NCBI GenBank assembly: GCA_017459075.1
Contig: JAFUDQ010000012.1
Span: forward strand, 85,910-149,909
Reading direction: 5' to 3'
DNA: 64,000 nucleotides
Source of the DNA: Bacteroidales bacterium
GTDB lineage: Bacteria; Bacteroidota; Bacteroidia; Bacteroidales; UBA932
Shown here: piece after piece, positions 25,903-34,757 of the stretch
Layout of the letters: each line of letters opens with the position of its first letter
How positions within the stretch are numbered: the stretch's first letter is position 1
The notes under the pieces: generated by a model
The model's database searches: none
Told to the model about the DNA's origin: nothing
Seen by the model: the letters and a program-made list of their open reading frames with translations, nothing else
Program-made: the position numbers and the translations under genes

Positions 25903-27215
25903 TGAAACGGCTGATATTCAAATACTTATGCACATTATGCGCACTTATGGCGATATCCTGCACTTATGAATATGATGCCGATATCCCAAGCGACACCTCC
26001 ATTATCGTTATAGACGGCCAGATTCTCGCCGGCGGAACTTCATCCGTTAGCGTTTCCAAGGCGACCAGGCTTGACGGAGCAGATGAGAGTGCTCCCCTTT
26101 ATGCCACCGGCATCCTGAGAGGAGAAGACGGGAGCGAGATTCAAGGCACCACCCAGGCCAATGGCTGGTTTGAAGGGACTTCTCCTTTTTCTTCATATTA
26201 TCCGGGAGACTTTAAAGGAGGTTATTCCACCGGCGTATCTATTTCTTTCCCTTCAGAGTACCTGCAGAAAGGCCAGAAATACAAGCTGTTCATAGATGCC
26301 GGGGAAAACGGAAGTTTTGAAAGCGATTGGCTTACAATAAACAAAGCCCCGGTCTTGGACAAACTGGGATATATAGAACATGAGGGAGTTATGTCCGGAA
26401 GCTATTACTCCGGACGTTATGTTGATTTTACGGTATCAGCCCACTCTGACAGTTCACCTTATTTCATGGTATCATTTGAAGAAGCGTGGGAATACACAGC
26501 CCTTGAAAACTCTTCACTTGAATACAATCCGGAAACAAACCAGATAGTGGAAGCCTACAGTTGGCCCCTTGAGCATCCTTATTACAGATGCTGGAGAAGC
26601 AGCGGAATGCTGACATTGGCTATTTCTGCCGCCGGACATACGGAAAAAACAATAAATGACGCGATAGTTACATCTATCAGTGCATATAACGAAAAAATTT
26701 CCGTACTTTACCGTCTTACAGTGAACGTAGGATGCGCCACTAAGGAATACCAGGAATTCTGGGACAACCTGCAGCAGATTTCTTATGCCGATGGTGACCT
26801 GTTCACCCCTATTCCAAGCAACATGGAAGGCAATATCCACCGCACTTCCGGTTCCGGCGTTGTACTGGGCTTTGTAAGTGCCAGCGAAGTTGCGTCCGAT
26901 CATATGTACTACACGGGTAACGGATTCCACAGGACATCTCCGGAAAGGAATACTCTCAGGAGGGAGTTTACATATTTTACCCCCAACTACGATCACCCTG
27001 ACGATTACTTTCAGTATTATCATCCAGATGCCAGTGAATGGCACAGAGCATACATGAACGGAAACGTTCCATGGAGGAACGCTATTGATGCAAACGGAGA
27101 AGAAATTCCCGGGTTATACCTTTGGGCTAATAAGAATTGCCTGGACTGCAGGTTCTTTGGAGGCGACATCACTTTCCCTTCTGACTGGCCGGACCGCAAT
27201 GACCCTAATCTTTAA
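25902..27215 (+). CDS. DUF4249-family lipoprotein
   Basis: 437-residue lipoprotein (signal ending MAISC at about residue 20). Like DUF4249 proteins it opens with a short beta-strand motif (IIVIDGQILAGGTSSVSVSKA) and has an N-terminal beta-sandwich, then a longer domain (TKEYQEFWDNL, SGSGVVLGFVSASEVAS) and two C-terminal Cys in NKNCLDCRFFGG. This family occurs directly downstream of TonB receptors in Bacteroidetes and probably serves as the surface lipoprotein partner. Coupling to the receptor by TAATG overlap supports a stoichiometric pair. The next gene begins 11 nt later. Confidence 0.85.
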   Translation: MKRLIFKYLCTLCALMAISCTYEYDADIPSDTSIIVIDGQILAGGTSSVSVSKATRLDGADESAPLYATGILRGEDGSEIQGTTQANGWFEGTSPFSSYYPGDFKGGYSTGVSISFPSEYLQKGQKYKLFIDAGENGSFESDWLTINKAPVLDKLGYIEHEGVMSGSYYSGRYVDFTVSAHSDSSPYFMVSFEEAWEYTALENSSLEYNPETNQIVEAYSWPLEHPYYRCWRSSGMLTLAISAAGHTEKTINDAIVTSISAYNEKISVLYRLTVNVGCATKEYQEFWDNLQQISYADGDLFTPIPSNMEGNIHRTSGSGVVLGFVSASEVASDHMYYTGNGFHRTSPERNTLRREFTYFTPNYDHPDDYFQYYHPDASEWHRAYMNGNVPWRNAIDANGEEIPGLYLWANKNCLDCRFFGGDITFPSDWPDRNDPNL

Positions 27216-27226
27216 AAGACAATAAG

Positions 27227-28873
27227 ATGAAACTCAGATATTTAGCACTTTCTTTTATTTTTATAGGGGGCTTGGCGGCGGCCCAGACTTCCCTCAGGGA
27301 AAGGACGCTCGTTTCTACGGACAGGAACTATTATGCCGCCGGAGAGAGCATTAAATGCTCTGCCTTCTGCCTTGAATCAGAAGGAGTGTTTTCCAACTTC
27401 AGCGGAGTCGCCTATGTAGAGGTCTACAGCAAGGAGGGAACCGTAGCTACGGGAAAAGTCGCCCTTGTAAAAGGTCGCGGAGGCTGCACCCTTGATATTC
27501 CGTCCGATGTTCCAACCGGCAACTACCGTATTGCAGCCTATACCGCTACCAACAAAAATGAAGAAGGTTATGACTTCAACACATCTTCAAGGGTCATAAC
27601 CATCTACAATACAGCAAGTTCGGTAAGGGTTAAGGACGGCGTGGAAACGGTTCAGGCCCTGTCCGAAGGCGCATCGGCCCCTCATAACAGCAGCGCCGTA
27701 AGAGTTAATGTCGGTAAAGAAGAAGACGGATTCATTCCCGTTAGCATTGCTGCCGACAAGGATGCGACGCTGAGCATTTCCGTATGGAAAGATGAAGGCT
27801 TTGCATCCTATGACAACAACACCCTCTATACCCTGGAAAAATCAGCCTGGAGGCAGCCTACAACGCACAAGAACAATGTTGCTGGAGAGTATGACGGAGA
27901 GGTTATTTATACCAGGATAAACGGACAGATAGACACGTCCGCCACCTTCCTGTCAAGTCCCGGCAGCCATTCGGATATTTACAAAGGGCATCCCCTTGCA
28001 GATGGCAGGACTGCTTTTTTCACTGACAATATCTATGGAAACAAAGATATCGCCATTATTTCCATGTCAAAGGATAAGAACACTTTTGACGTAGAGTTAG
28101 AGAGTCCATTCATAGGTATTAAGGCCGGCTTTATCCCGGTCCTGCAAATTGCTCCTTCAATGAAGAACAGCCTTACGAGCCTGGATGCGGCACTTCGCAT
28201 AAGCAAGACATTTGACGCCGATACCCTTTATGATGCGCTGAATGTCAGGAAATTGGCTCTTCTCGGCCCCTGGCAGAACAGGTACAATCTTGATGACTAC
28301 ACACGCTTTGTGACTATGCGTGAGGTGTTTATAGAATACCTTCACGATATTCATATTGAGCGCAACAAGAATGAGATTGAGATGATTGTAAAAACCATCG
28401 ATGTCAAGGGAGTCATTTCTTTCAGGCATTCCATGCCTTCAATTATCCTGCTGGACGGAGTTCCGGTTACAGACCACAGTATCATTTATGAGATGGATCC
28501 CCACCTTATCAAAAGTGTAGAGATTTATCCAAGCAATTATTCCTTCGGTACGGCGTATTTCTGCGGCGCGGCTAATTTTGTGACATACGGCGGTAATCTG
28601 GCCGGGGCCCAGCTTGGACGCGGCAGCAGAATCCTGTCTTTCAAAGGGGCTTCTGTTCCTATGGTTTATTCCGCGGCTAAAGCTGCTTTTGACCCTAATT
28701 TCCCAGCGATTTCAGAGACGCTTTACTGGCATCCGCTTGCCAAGGTTGAGGCTGGAAATTCATTTGATTTTGATGTCGTCTGCCCGGCGTTCCCCGGACG
28801 GTATGTCATTACCGCTGAGGGGTTCCTTTCCGACGGCACCCCAGTTTATTTCAAAAAGGTATTTCCCCTATAA
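27227..28873 (+). CDS. exported MG2-like protein with a plug-like segment
   Basis: 548 residues with a signal peptide (MKLRYLALSFIFIGGLAAA|QTS). The first module (about 25-125: LVSTDRNYYAAGESIKCSAF, GGCTLDIPSDVPTGNYRIAAY) is of the macroglobulin MG2 type, found at the N-terminus of some very large Bacteroidetes outer-membrane proteins. Near residues 405-435 comes SIILLDGVPVTDHSIIYEMD and VKSVEIYP-like text, closely resembling the plug domain of TonB receptors (DGVPI ... VEVLKG). No barrel follows, so this looks like a receptor-derived protein that kept MG2 and plug but lost the barrel. Last gene of the operon. A palindromic repeat begins at the base after its stop codon, then a terminator. 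Confidence 0.75.
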   Translation: MKLRYLALSFIFIGGLAAAQTSLRERTLVSTDRNYYAAGESIKCSAFCLESEGVFSNFSGVAYVEVYSKEGTVATGKVALVKGRGGCTLDIPSDVPTGNYRIAAYTATNKNEEGYDFNTSSRVITIYNTASSVRVKDGVETVQALSEGASAPHNSSAVRVNVGKEEDGFIPVSIAADKDATLSISVWKDEGFASYDNNTLYTLEKSAWRQPTTHKNNVAGEYDGEVIYTRINGQIDTSATFLSSPGSHSDIYKGHPLADGRTAFFTDNIYGNKDIAIISMSKDKNTFDVELESPFIGIKAGFIPVLQIAPSMKNSLTSLDAALRISKTFDADTLYDALNVRKLALLGPWQNRYNLDDYTRFVTMREVFIEYLHDIHIERNKNEIEMIVKTIDVKGVISFRHSMPSIILLDGVPVTDHSIIYEMDPHLIKSVEIYPSNYSFGTAYFCGAANFVTYGGNLAGAQLGRGSRILSFKGASVPMVYSAAKAAFDPNFPAISETLYWHPLAKVEAGNSFDFDVVCPAFPGRYVITAEGFLSDGTPVYFKKVFPL

Positions 28874-28940
28874 GAGATTTCTCCACTCGCTTCGCTCGGT
28901 CGAAATGACATCTGTCATTCCGAACGAAGTCGAGGAATCT
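28874..28940. repeat. palindromic repeat, family B (compact copy)
   Basis: The left arm GAGATTTCTCCACTCGC...TCGAAATGACA and the right arm TGTCATTCCGAACG...GAGGAATCT are inverted copies with only TC between them, giving one hairpin of about 30 bp. It starts directly after the stop codon (28871-28873). Confidence 0.85.
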
Positions 28941-28984
28941 AATAAATAATAAAGGCGTCCTTTCGGGCGCCTTTATTATTTATT
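28941..28984. terminator. bidirectional rho-independent terminator between convergent operons
   Basis: A 20-nt arm (28941-28960) pairs with 28965-28984, 19 of 20 matching, around a TTTC loop. The GC core GGCGTCC/GGGCGCC is flanked by A/T runs on both sides. It serves the DUF4249 operon (+) and the SusD gene (-). Confidence 0.9.
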
Positions 28985-28998
28985 AGGATATTTGGAGA

Positions 28999-31014
28999 TT
29001 ATTTATCCCAGAATACAGGGATACCCCAAATGTGCTGGTCAAGAGCACTGTCATACCCATACTGTGCATAGATATTAGCAACCTCTGTAGAGTTGTAGTT
29101 GGTCTCGTGAGTAGAGTGCTGCCAACGACGTACGAAGTGGCTCTTGCTTGAAGGATTGGTATCGAAGATACCGTTACCGTTCCTGTAAGCAGGATCCTTC
29201 ATCTCGGTGTAAACACCGTCTGCGTAGTAGTTGTACTTACGCATATCGTTGTAGTTCTGGTAGTTAACACCCATTGCAATGAACTTCTGCATCATGATGT
29301 CAGAAAGGGTGAGGTCACCGGAATTCTGAACAACAGCTGCACTTGCCATGTAAGCGTTGATGTCGGCCTGAGGGATAGGAGAATAAGCGAAGCTTACGTC
29401 GAATCCGCGTGCGGTAGTACCGCAACCGTCAGCAGTCCAGCTTTCAAGCTTGTTGTTCATGAGGCCGAAGCTTGCCTTGATACCATCCTGGTATGCTGTG
29501 AAAGCAGCAGACTTGTTACCCTGGTTGAAATAAATTTCAGCCTTGATGAAGCACATTTCAGGATAGGTAAGGATGTAAGAATCAGAGTCAATTCTTGAAT
29601 AGAAAGCACCTGTTCCCTGTACGAAGCCGAGAGCCCTTGTCTTTGCAGAGTTACCTGAATAGTAGCAGTTCATATCGTTAACTGCAAGACCTGCAGTCTC
29701 GAATACACCGTCAGAACGAAGCTGTACGTATTTGATATCCTCTACATACAGAGGGTTGGTATCGTTAACGTACATTGCACCGGGATGATATACTACGGTA
29801 ACCTTGTCAGCACCGGCAGTAACAGTTACGTTGTCTGCTGAATAGTACTTGTTGATAGCGTTTACAAAACCGGTAATACCGTTGGTGTAATACTTCTCAA
29901 TTTCGTCCTTTGCGTACTCCTTGGAAACATCAGCGGTAGCAATTGTGAGATAACCGTTGAGGTTACCGCCAACGTGACGGGCAACTTTCCAGCCTTCGTC
30001 AGGATCGTAAGCGTCAACACCTTCGTCACGGAGCCACTCGTATGAGCTGATTGCAGAACCATCGGTGTTAAGCTTAACCTTGTACATAGCAGAAGGGAGA
30101 AGCTTGTCAGCACGAGGATCCTCTACGCCTGAGCCCTTGAAGTTGGTAAGGAGGTTAACATACCACCTGGTAAGACGCTGGCCGGTACCCCAAGCCATTG
30201 AATCGTAAGTTACGTTAGGACCGTAAGCATCACCTACGGTGAAGTTGTAACCTGCGGTCTCTACATTGTAATGCTTCATGATGATGTTCTCTGCATTTGA
30301 GGTAGGAGCCTTTGAGATGCAGTCGAGAACTTCCTGAGCATCGAATGTGCTGAGCTTGGACATGTTGTTGAGCCAACGAGCCTTAAGACCGTAGCAAAGC
30401 TTGAGCCACTTGTCAGCATCGCCACCGCACCAAAGGTCACCCTCTGAGAGAGCAACAGCGCCTGTAGGCTGAGGCTGGGAGAAGATTTCAATAGCTTTGT
30501 CAATATCCTCAAGGCAGCCTGCATAGATAACGTCGCCGTTATCATAAGAAGGAGTGAAGTCTGCGGTGATTGCATAGGTGTAAGGCATTTCACCATAAAA
30601 ATCGCACATCATGATGAAACCCATAGCCCTTACAACGCGGCCGGCAGCCTCATAATGAGGGCTGTTGTCCTCATTTGCCTTTGTAATCATATCAGGAATG
30701 TTACAAGCGGCGCCAAGGAACCAGTTCTGGTAAACGGTTGTAGAGATACCCTGTGCAGGGTTCCAGTTAGCCTGAAGACCGATGGCGGCAGTACGGCTGG
30801 TACCGGTAACCATCTGGGCAATAGCGTTTGCCCTGGTGTTAGCAGTACCCCATGCATACATATAGTAGTACTGAATCCACGGCAGACGGTTGTTTACCGT
30901 AGCACTCAGGTTGCTGGGATTATCGGGGTCTGTATTGACATCAAGCCAATCCTTGCAGGAACTCAGCGAAAGGAGAGTTGCAAGACCCAATATAATTGCA
31001 TATAACTTTTTCAT
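28999..31014 (-). CDS. SusD/RagB-family nutrient-binding lipoprotein (SusD-like, long form)
   Basis: 671-residue outer-membrane lipoprotein (lipobox LSSC, mature start CKDWLDVNTDPDNPSN). The DWLDVNTDPDNP opening, the TPR-type helical text (GRVVRAMGFIMMCDFYGEMPY, GLKARWLNNMSKL) and the late SYILTYPEMCFIKAEIYFNQG block place it in the SusD-like group that carries the NPDNP start, distinct from the second SusD here. Such lipoproteins form the lid of the SusC barrel and bind glycan or peptide. At 671 residues it is longer than the usual 500-600, with an insertion around 330-460. It lies 22 nt downstream of its SusC. The ligand cannot be told; no glycosidase or protease neighbours it. Confidence 0.92.
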   Translation of the reverse strand: MKKLYAIILGLATLLSLSSCKDWLDVNTDPDNPSNLSATVNNRLPWIQYYYMYAWGTANTRANAIAQMVTGTSRTAAIGLQANWNPAQGISTTVYQNWFLGAACNIPDMITKANEDNSPHYEAAGRVVRAMGFIMMCDFYGEMPYTYAITADFTPSYDNGDVIYAGCLEDIDKAIEIFSQPQPTGAVALSEGDLWCGGDADKWLKLCYGLKARWLNNMSKLSTFDAQEVLDCISKAPTSNAENIIMKHYNVETAGYNFTVGDAYGPNVTYDSMAWGTGQRLTRWYVNLLTNFKGSGVEDPRADKLLPSAMYKVKLNTDGSAISSYEWLRDEGVDAYDPDEGWKVARHVGGNLNGYLTIATADVSKEYAKDEIEKYYTNGITGFVNAINKYYSADNVTVTAGADKVTVVYHPGAMYVNDTNPLYVEDIKYVQLRSDGVFETAGLAVNDMNCYYSGNSAKTRALGFVQGTGAFYSRIDSDSYILTYPEMCFIKAEIYFNQGNKSAAFTAYQDGIKASFGLMNNKLESWTADGCGTTARGFDVSFAYSPIPQADINAYMASAAVVQNSGDLTLSDIMMQKFIAMGVNYQNYNDMRKYNYYADGVYTEMKDPAYRNGNGIFDTNPSSKSHFVRRWQHSTHETNYNSTEVANIYAQYGYDSALDQHIWGIPVFWDK

Positions 31015-31036
31015 AATCGATAAAGCTTTTGGTTAA

Positions 31037-34000
31037 CTAGAATTTGATATTGACACCGAAGGAGTAAGTTCTCTGAGTAGGAACACCGCAGTATTCAATA
31101 CCTACTGAACCAGAGCCACCGTTTCCAGAGCCGGCTGCAGCAGCCTCAGGATCCATACCGCCCTTGTAGTTGGTGATGGTGAAGAGGTTGGTACCGGTGA
31201 TGGTAGCAGTAAGGCCCTTGATGAAATTCTGACCCTTGATAAGCTTGGAGAAGTCATAAGAGAGGCTCAATGCACGGAGTTTCAGCCAATTGGTCTTGGT
31301 GATGAAGTTGTATGCATTGTTGGAGTAGTTGCTGTAGTAAGACTCAATCATGTAACGACCGTCACGGTTGGAACCGTTTACATTGTAGGTCTGGTCTGCA
31401 TAGTAAGTGATCTCAAGAGGATCGCCTTCTGCATAAGTTACACCGTTGAGGGTACCGTCTGCTGAAGCAACACCGCTAACGGTGATGGCATCACGCTGGA
31501 GGGTAGTCTTTGACTGGCCGTTGGAAACCAGATAATACTGTGTACCGTTGTAGATGTCACCGCCGATACGGAAGTCGAGGAGGAATGAGAGGGTGAGGTC
31601 CTTGTAACGGAAATCGTTGGTAATACCGCCGATAACCTTAGGCTCACGGTTACCTACCACATTGGTAGTTGAACCTTTCATCTTGTAGAGACCGGTTGCA
31701 GGGTCTACCTGATAGCGACCGCCTGCAAGTTCCTGCATCTCAGTAATTTCTACACCGTTGTCATCATATTTACCAGTTCCGACCTCATGCATTTCACGGA
31801 TCCAGTAGTTACCGGTGAGGGCCATGAATGCACCGCCGTTAGGAACGGAAGCAGCCTTAACGCCACCAATCTGGGAATCAGTTACATAGAAGAGGTCTAC
31901 ACCTTCTACGAAGTCACCCAGGGTACCCTTGTTGTGAGAGAGGTTGAGGGTTACATCCCAAGAGAAGTCTTTGGTCTCTACAGGACGGCCGGTAAGCATG
32001 AGCTCGATACCTCTGTTACGTACGGAACCGGAGTTGATGGTAAGGAAGATATAACCTGAAGACTGTGCAAGACGGGGAGCTGCAATCTGGTTCTTGGTCT
32101 TGCTGTCATAGTATGTGAAGTCGAGGCCGAGTCTTCCGCCGAAGAACTTGAGCTCTGTACCAACCTCCCAAGAGGTCTGGATTTCAGGTTTCAGATAAGG
32201 AGAACCACCGGTCCAGCTGTTACCGAGGCCAACGAAACCACCGTTAACATTCTGTGAAGGCCAGAGGTAGGTGTTGGTTGAATAAGCGTCAGCATCCTTA
32301 CCAACCTGTGCCCATGAAGCACGAACCTTACCGAATGAAAGGACATCGTTCTTTTCAAGGAGCTCTGTGAATACGAGGGCGCCACTTACTGAAGGATAGA
32401 AGTAAGAATTGTTGTCCTTAGGAAGAGTAGAAGTCCAGTCGTTACGGCCGGTAACAGTCAAGTAAGCGATGTTCTTGTAAGCGGCACGTAACTCTGCGTA
32501 AACACCAACGAGGCGTTTGAGACCTGTAGACTCTACGAACTTCTTGTTTGCATCAAGAATATTTGCGAAGCTGATGGTACCTGCAGTGATGAAGTCGTAA
32601 CCCCACTGGCTCTGGCGGATTCTCTTGGTCTTCTCTGCAGATGTACCTGCGAGGAGGTTGAAGTCGAAGTCACCGAAAGTCTTGTGTGCATTTACCATGA
32701 AGTTAGAGGTGAGGTAGTTGTAGTATACCTTACTCTTGCTGAGACGACCGTTCTGGTACATTTCCCTTACGGAGCCGCCCGGAGCGATGTATGTGAAAGC
32801 ATCGTTGGTATAGCTATCGATACCGATACGGTAAGTAGCGTTGAGCCATTCTGTAATATCAAGGTTGGCAGCAACTGAACCGGTGATACGCTCATTTCGG
32901 TCAGTCATCTTATTCTTGTTGATAATCCAGTAAGGGTTCTCAATGTCATTCTCAAGAGCAACGCGGTCACCGAACATACGATACTTGGTACCGTCCTCAT
33001 TGAGCCACTGGGACATGTTCTCACTGCGGGACCAGCCATAGAGAGCTGTCATGGTACCGTTACCACCACCTTCGTAAAGGCCGCTGGTTGTGAGGGTCTT
33101 CTTTGTGTTGGCTACTGAGTAAGCAACATTAGAAGTAACGGTAAGGATGCCGTACTTCTGCTCACCGTTGAAACGAACGGTATTCTTCTCATAGTTTGTG
33201 CCGGGAACAACACCTTCCTGCTTGAGGTTGGAACCTGAAAGGAAGTAGTTGCCGTTCTTGTGACCACCAGAGATACTGATGTTGTTATCATAAGAAGAAG
33301 CACCACGGAAGAAGTCTGCTACGTTGTCATAAACAGGACCGTTATTCTCAGCGCCCCAAGAGCTTGTGATTTCGTCAACAACGAGGGCACCGTTTATATC
33401 ATAAGTACCACGACCATACTTTGACTGAATCTCAGGCTTTGCAGCAATCTGTGAATAAGAGTATTTGCTGGAAACGTTTACGGAAACCGTACCATTCTCA
33501 CTACCCTTCTTGGTTGTGATGATAACAACACCGTCTGCAGCACGTGAACCGTAAAGAGCGGCAGCAGCTGCGCCTTTGAGGACAGACATAGTCTCGATAT
33601 CCTCAGGGTTGATATCCATAACACGGTTGGAGAAAGAAGTAGCTGTCCTGGTTACACCGTCGGTACCGGAGTTACCACCGTTGATTGTAGTGTTATCATA
33701 GATGATACCATCTACAACGAACAGAGGCTGGTTGTCACGGGACTCGGAAGCAGAGTTACCACCACGGATAATAATGGTAGAACCTGAACCTGCAGCACCG
33801 GAAGCCTGGGTAACGTTAACACCGGCAACCTTACCAGCGAGTGAGTTGATAACGTTGGCATTCTTGTTCTTGAGGAGTTCCTGTGAATTAACCTCAGTTA
33901 CAGAATAACCAAGAGCCTTTCTGTCTTTCTTAATACCGAGAGCAGTAACGACAGACTCGGTAATAAGCTCGCTGTCCTCTGAGAGAACTACGCGAAGACC

Positions 34001-34330
34001 GTTAGCAGCGACAACCTCTGTATTAAGGTATCCAAGGCAGGAAACCTCCAGGGTAACACCGGGACGAACCTTGATTGTGAAGGAACCGTCAGCATCGGTG
34101 ATAACACCGTTGCGGGTACCTTTCTCAATCACGCTGGCTCCGGGAACACCCTGTCCGTTAGCATCAACAACAACACCAGAAATCTGCTGCTGCTGTTCTG
34201 CTGAAGCAGAATACTGAGCGTTGCCATTAATCATGGAAGCGTTTGCTCCTGCAGTGAATACTACTGCAAGGGCAACACTTGCAAGGATTTTGCCTAAGCA
34301 ATTACCTTTGCGTGAATTAATTTTAACCAT
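31037..34330 (-). CDS. SusC/RagA-family TonB-linked outer-membrane transporter (first pair)
   Basis: 1097-residue outer-membrane transporter. Signal peptide about 1-31; carboxypeptidase-regulatory domain at about 49-120 (ISGVVVDANGQGVPGASVIE, GVITDADGSFTIKV); the SusC signature SVVTALGIKKDRKALGYSV; plug at about 150-275 (VINSLAGKVAGVNVTQASGA, STIIIRGGNSA, QPLFVVDGIIYDN, VLKGAAAAALYGSRAADGVV); then the barrel, ending SFGVNIKF with a terminal Phe. It imports a bound oligomer with energy from TonB-ExbBD. First gene of a two-gene operon with the SusD at 28999, transcribed divergently from the second SusCD pair. Codon bias is strong. No linked sigma/anti-sigma pair or hybrid two-component regulator is in the window. 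Confidence 0.95.
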   Translation of the reverse strand: MVKINSRKGNCLGKILASVALAVVFTAGANASMINGNAQYSASAEQQQQISGVVVDANGQGVPGASVIEKGTRNGVITDADGSFTIKVRPGVTLEVSCLGYLNTEVVAANGLRVVLSEDSELITESVVTALGIKKDRKALGYSVTEVNSQELLKNKNANVINSLAGKVAGVNVTQASGAAGSGSTIIIRGGNSASESRDNQPLFVVDGIIYDNTTINGGNSGTDGVTRTATSFSNRVMDINPEDIETMSVLKGAAAAALYGSRAADGVVIITTKKGSENGTVSVNVSSKYSYSQIAAKPEIQSKYGRGTYDINGALVVDEITSSWGAENNGPVYDNVADFFRGASSYDNNISISGGHKNGNYFLSGSNLKQEGVVPGTNYEKNTVRFNGEQKYGILTVTSNVAYSVANTKKTLTTSGLYEGGGNGTMTALYGWSRSENMSQWLNEDGTKYRMFGDRVALENDIENPYWIINKNKMTDRNERITGSVAANLDITEWLNATYRIGIDSYTNDAFTYIAPGGSVREMYQNGRLSKSKVYYNYLTSNFMVNAHKTFGDFDFNLLAGTSAEKTKRIRQSQWGYDFITAGTISFANILDANKKFVESTGLKRLVGVYAELRAAYKNIAYLTVTGRNDWTSTLPKDNNSYFYPSVSGALVFTELLEKNDVLSFGKVRASWAQVGKDADAYSTNTYLWPSQNVNGGFVGLGNSWTGGSPYLKPEIQTSWEVGTELKFFGGRLGLDFTYYDSKTKNQIAAPRLAQSSGYIFLTINSGSVRNRGIELMLTGRPVETKDFSWDVTLNLSHNKGTLGDFVEGVDLFYVTDSQIGGVKAASVPNGGAFMALTGNYWIREMHEVGTGKYDDNGVEITEMQELAGGRYQVDPATGLYKMKGSTTNVVGNREPKVIGGITNDFRYKDLTLSFLLDFRIGGDIYNGTQYYLVSNGQSKTTLQRDAITVSGVASADGTLNGVTYAEGDPLEITYYADQTYNVNGSNRDGRYMIESYYSNYSNNAYNFITKTNWLKLRALSLSYDFSKLIKGQNFIKGLTATITGTNLFTITNYKGGMDPEAAAAGSGNGGSGSVGIEYCGVPTQRTYSFGVNIKF

Positions 34331-34757
34331 ATACGATAAGTATTTAAGTGAATTAAAATGTTCTTAGTTGTTAACTATAGTTCTTTTTAACCCAAAATTA
34401 CCCTCAAAGTAAACATTTATTTTTTTATTATGCAAGAAAAATTAAACGTTTTATCATATCTACAAATGCATAAATATTTAGGCTGAATATTCAAAAGGCA
34501 ACAAAAACAGGATTTCTGTAAGTGATTAAAGGTTTGCCATTTGGGAATTGTCAAGGACTAATTTAACAACTTAAACCAGATGGTCATGTTTTGAATATTT
34601 TTGTTTTTTCCGGACAAGCGGAGAACAACTTACAAATTCCAAGAATAATGAATATTTACGCAAAAAAGTATAAGAAAAATATTATCTAATTTCTATTTTT
34701 TTTAATCTAAAACTCTTATTTTTGTATGATTTTCCACAAAAAACGGGAAATAGGCAA
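34331..34757. promoter_or_regulatory. AT-rich divergent control region between the two SusCD operons
   Basis: Minus-strand promoter candidates: TAATTTTG at 34393-34400, and TTG (34433-34435), 20 bp, TTACTTTG (34405-34412). Plus-strand candidate: TATTTTTG at 34717-34724, with a start near 34731. The middle (34440-34700) is very AT-rich and contains no gene, hairpin or repeat that I can see. It is long enough for activator sites. Confidence 0.5.
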
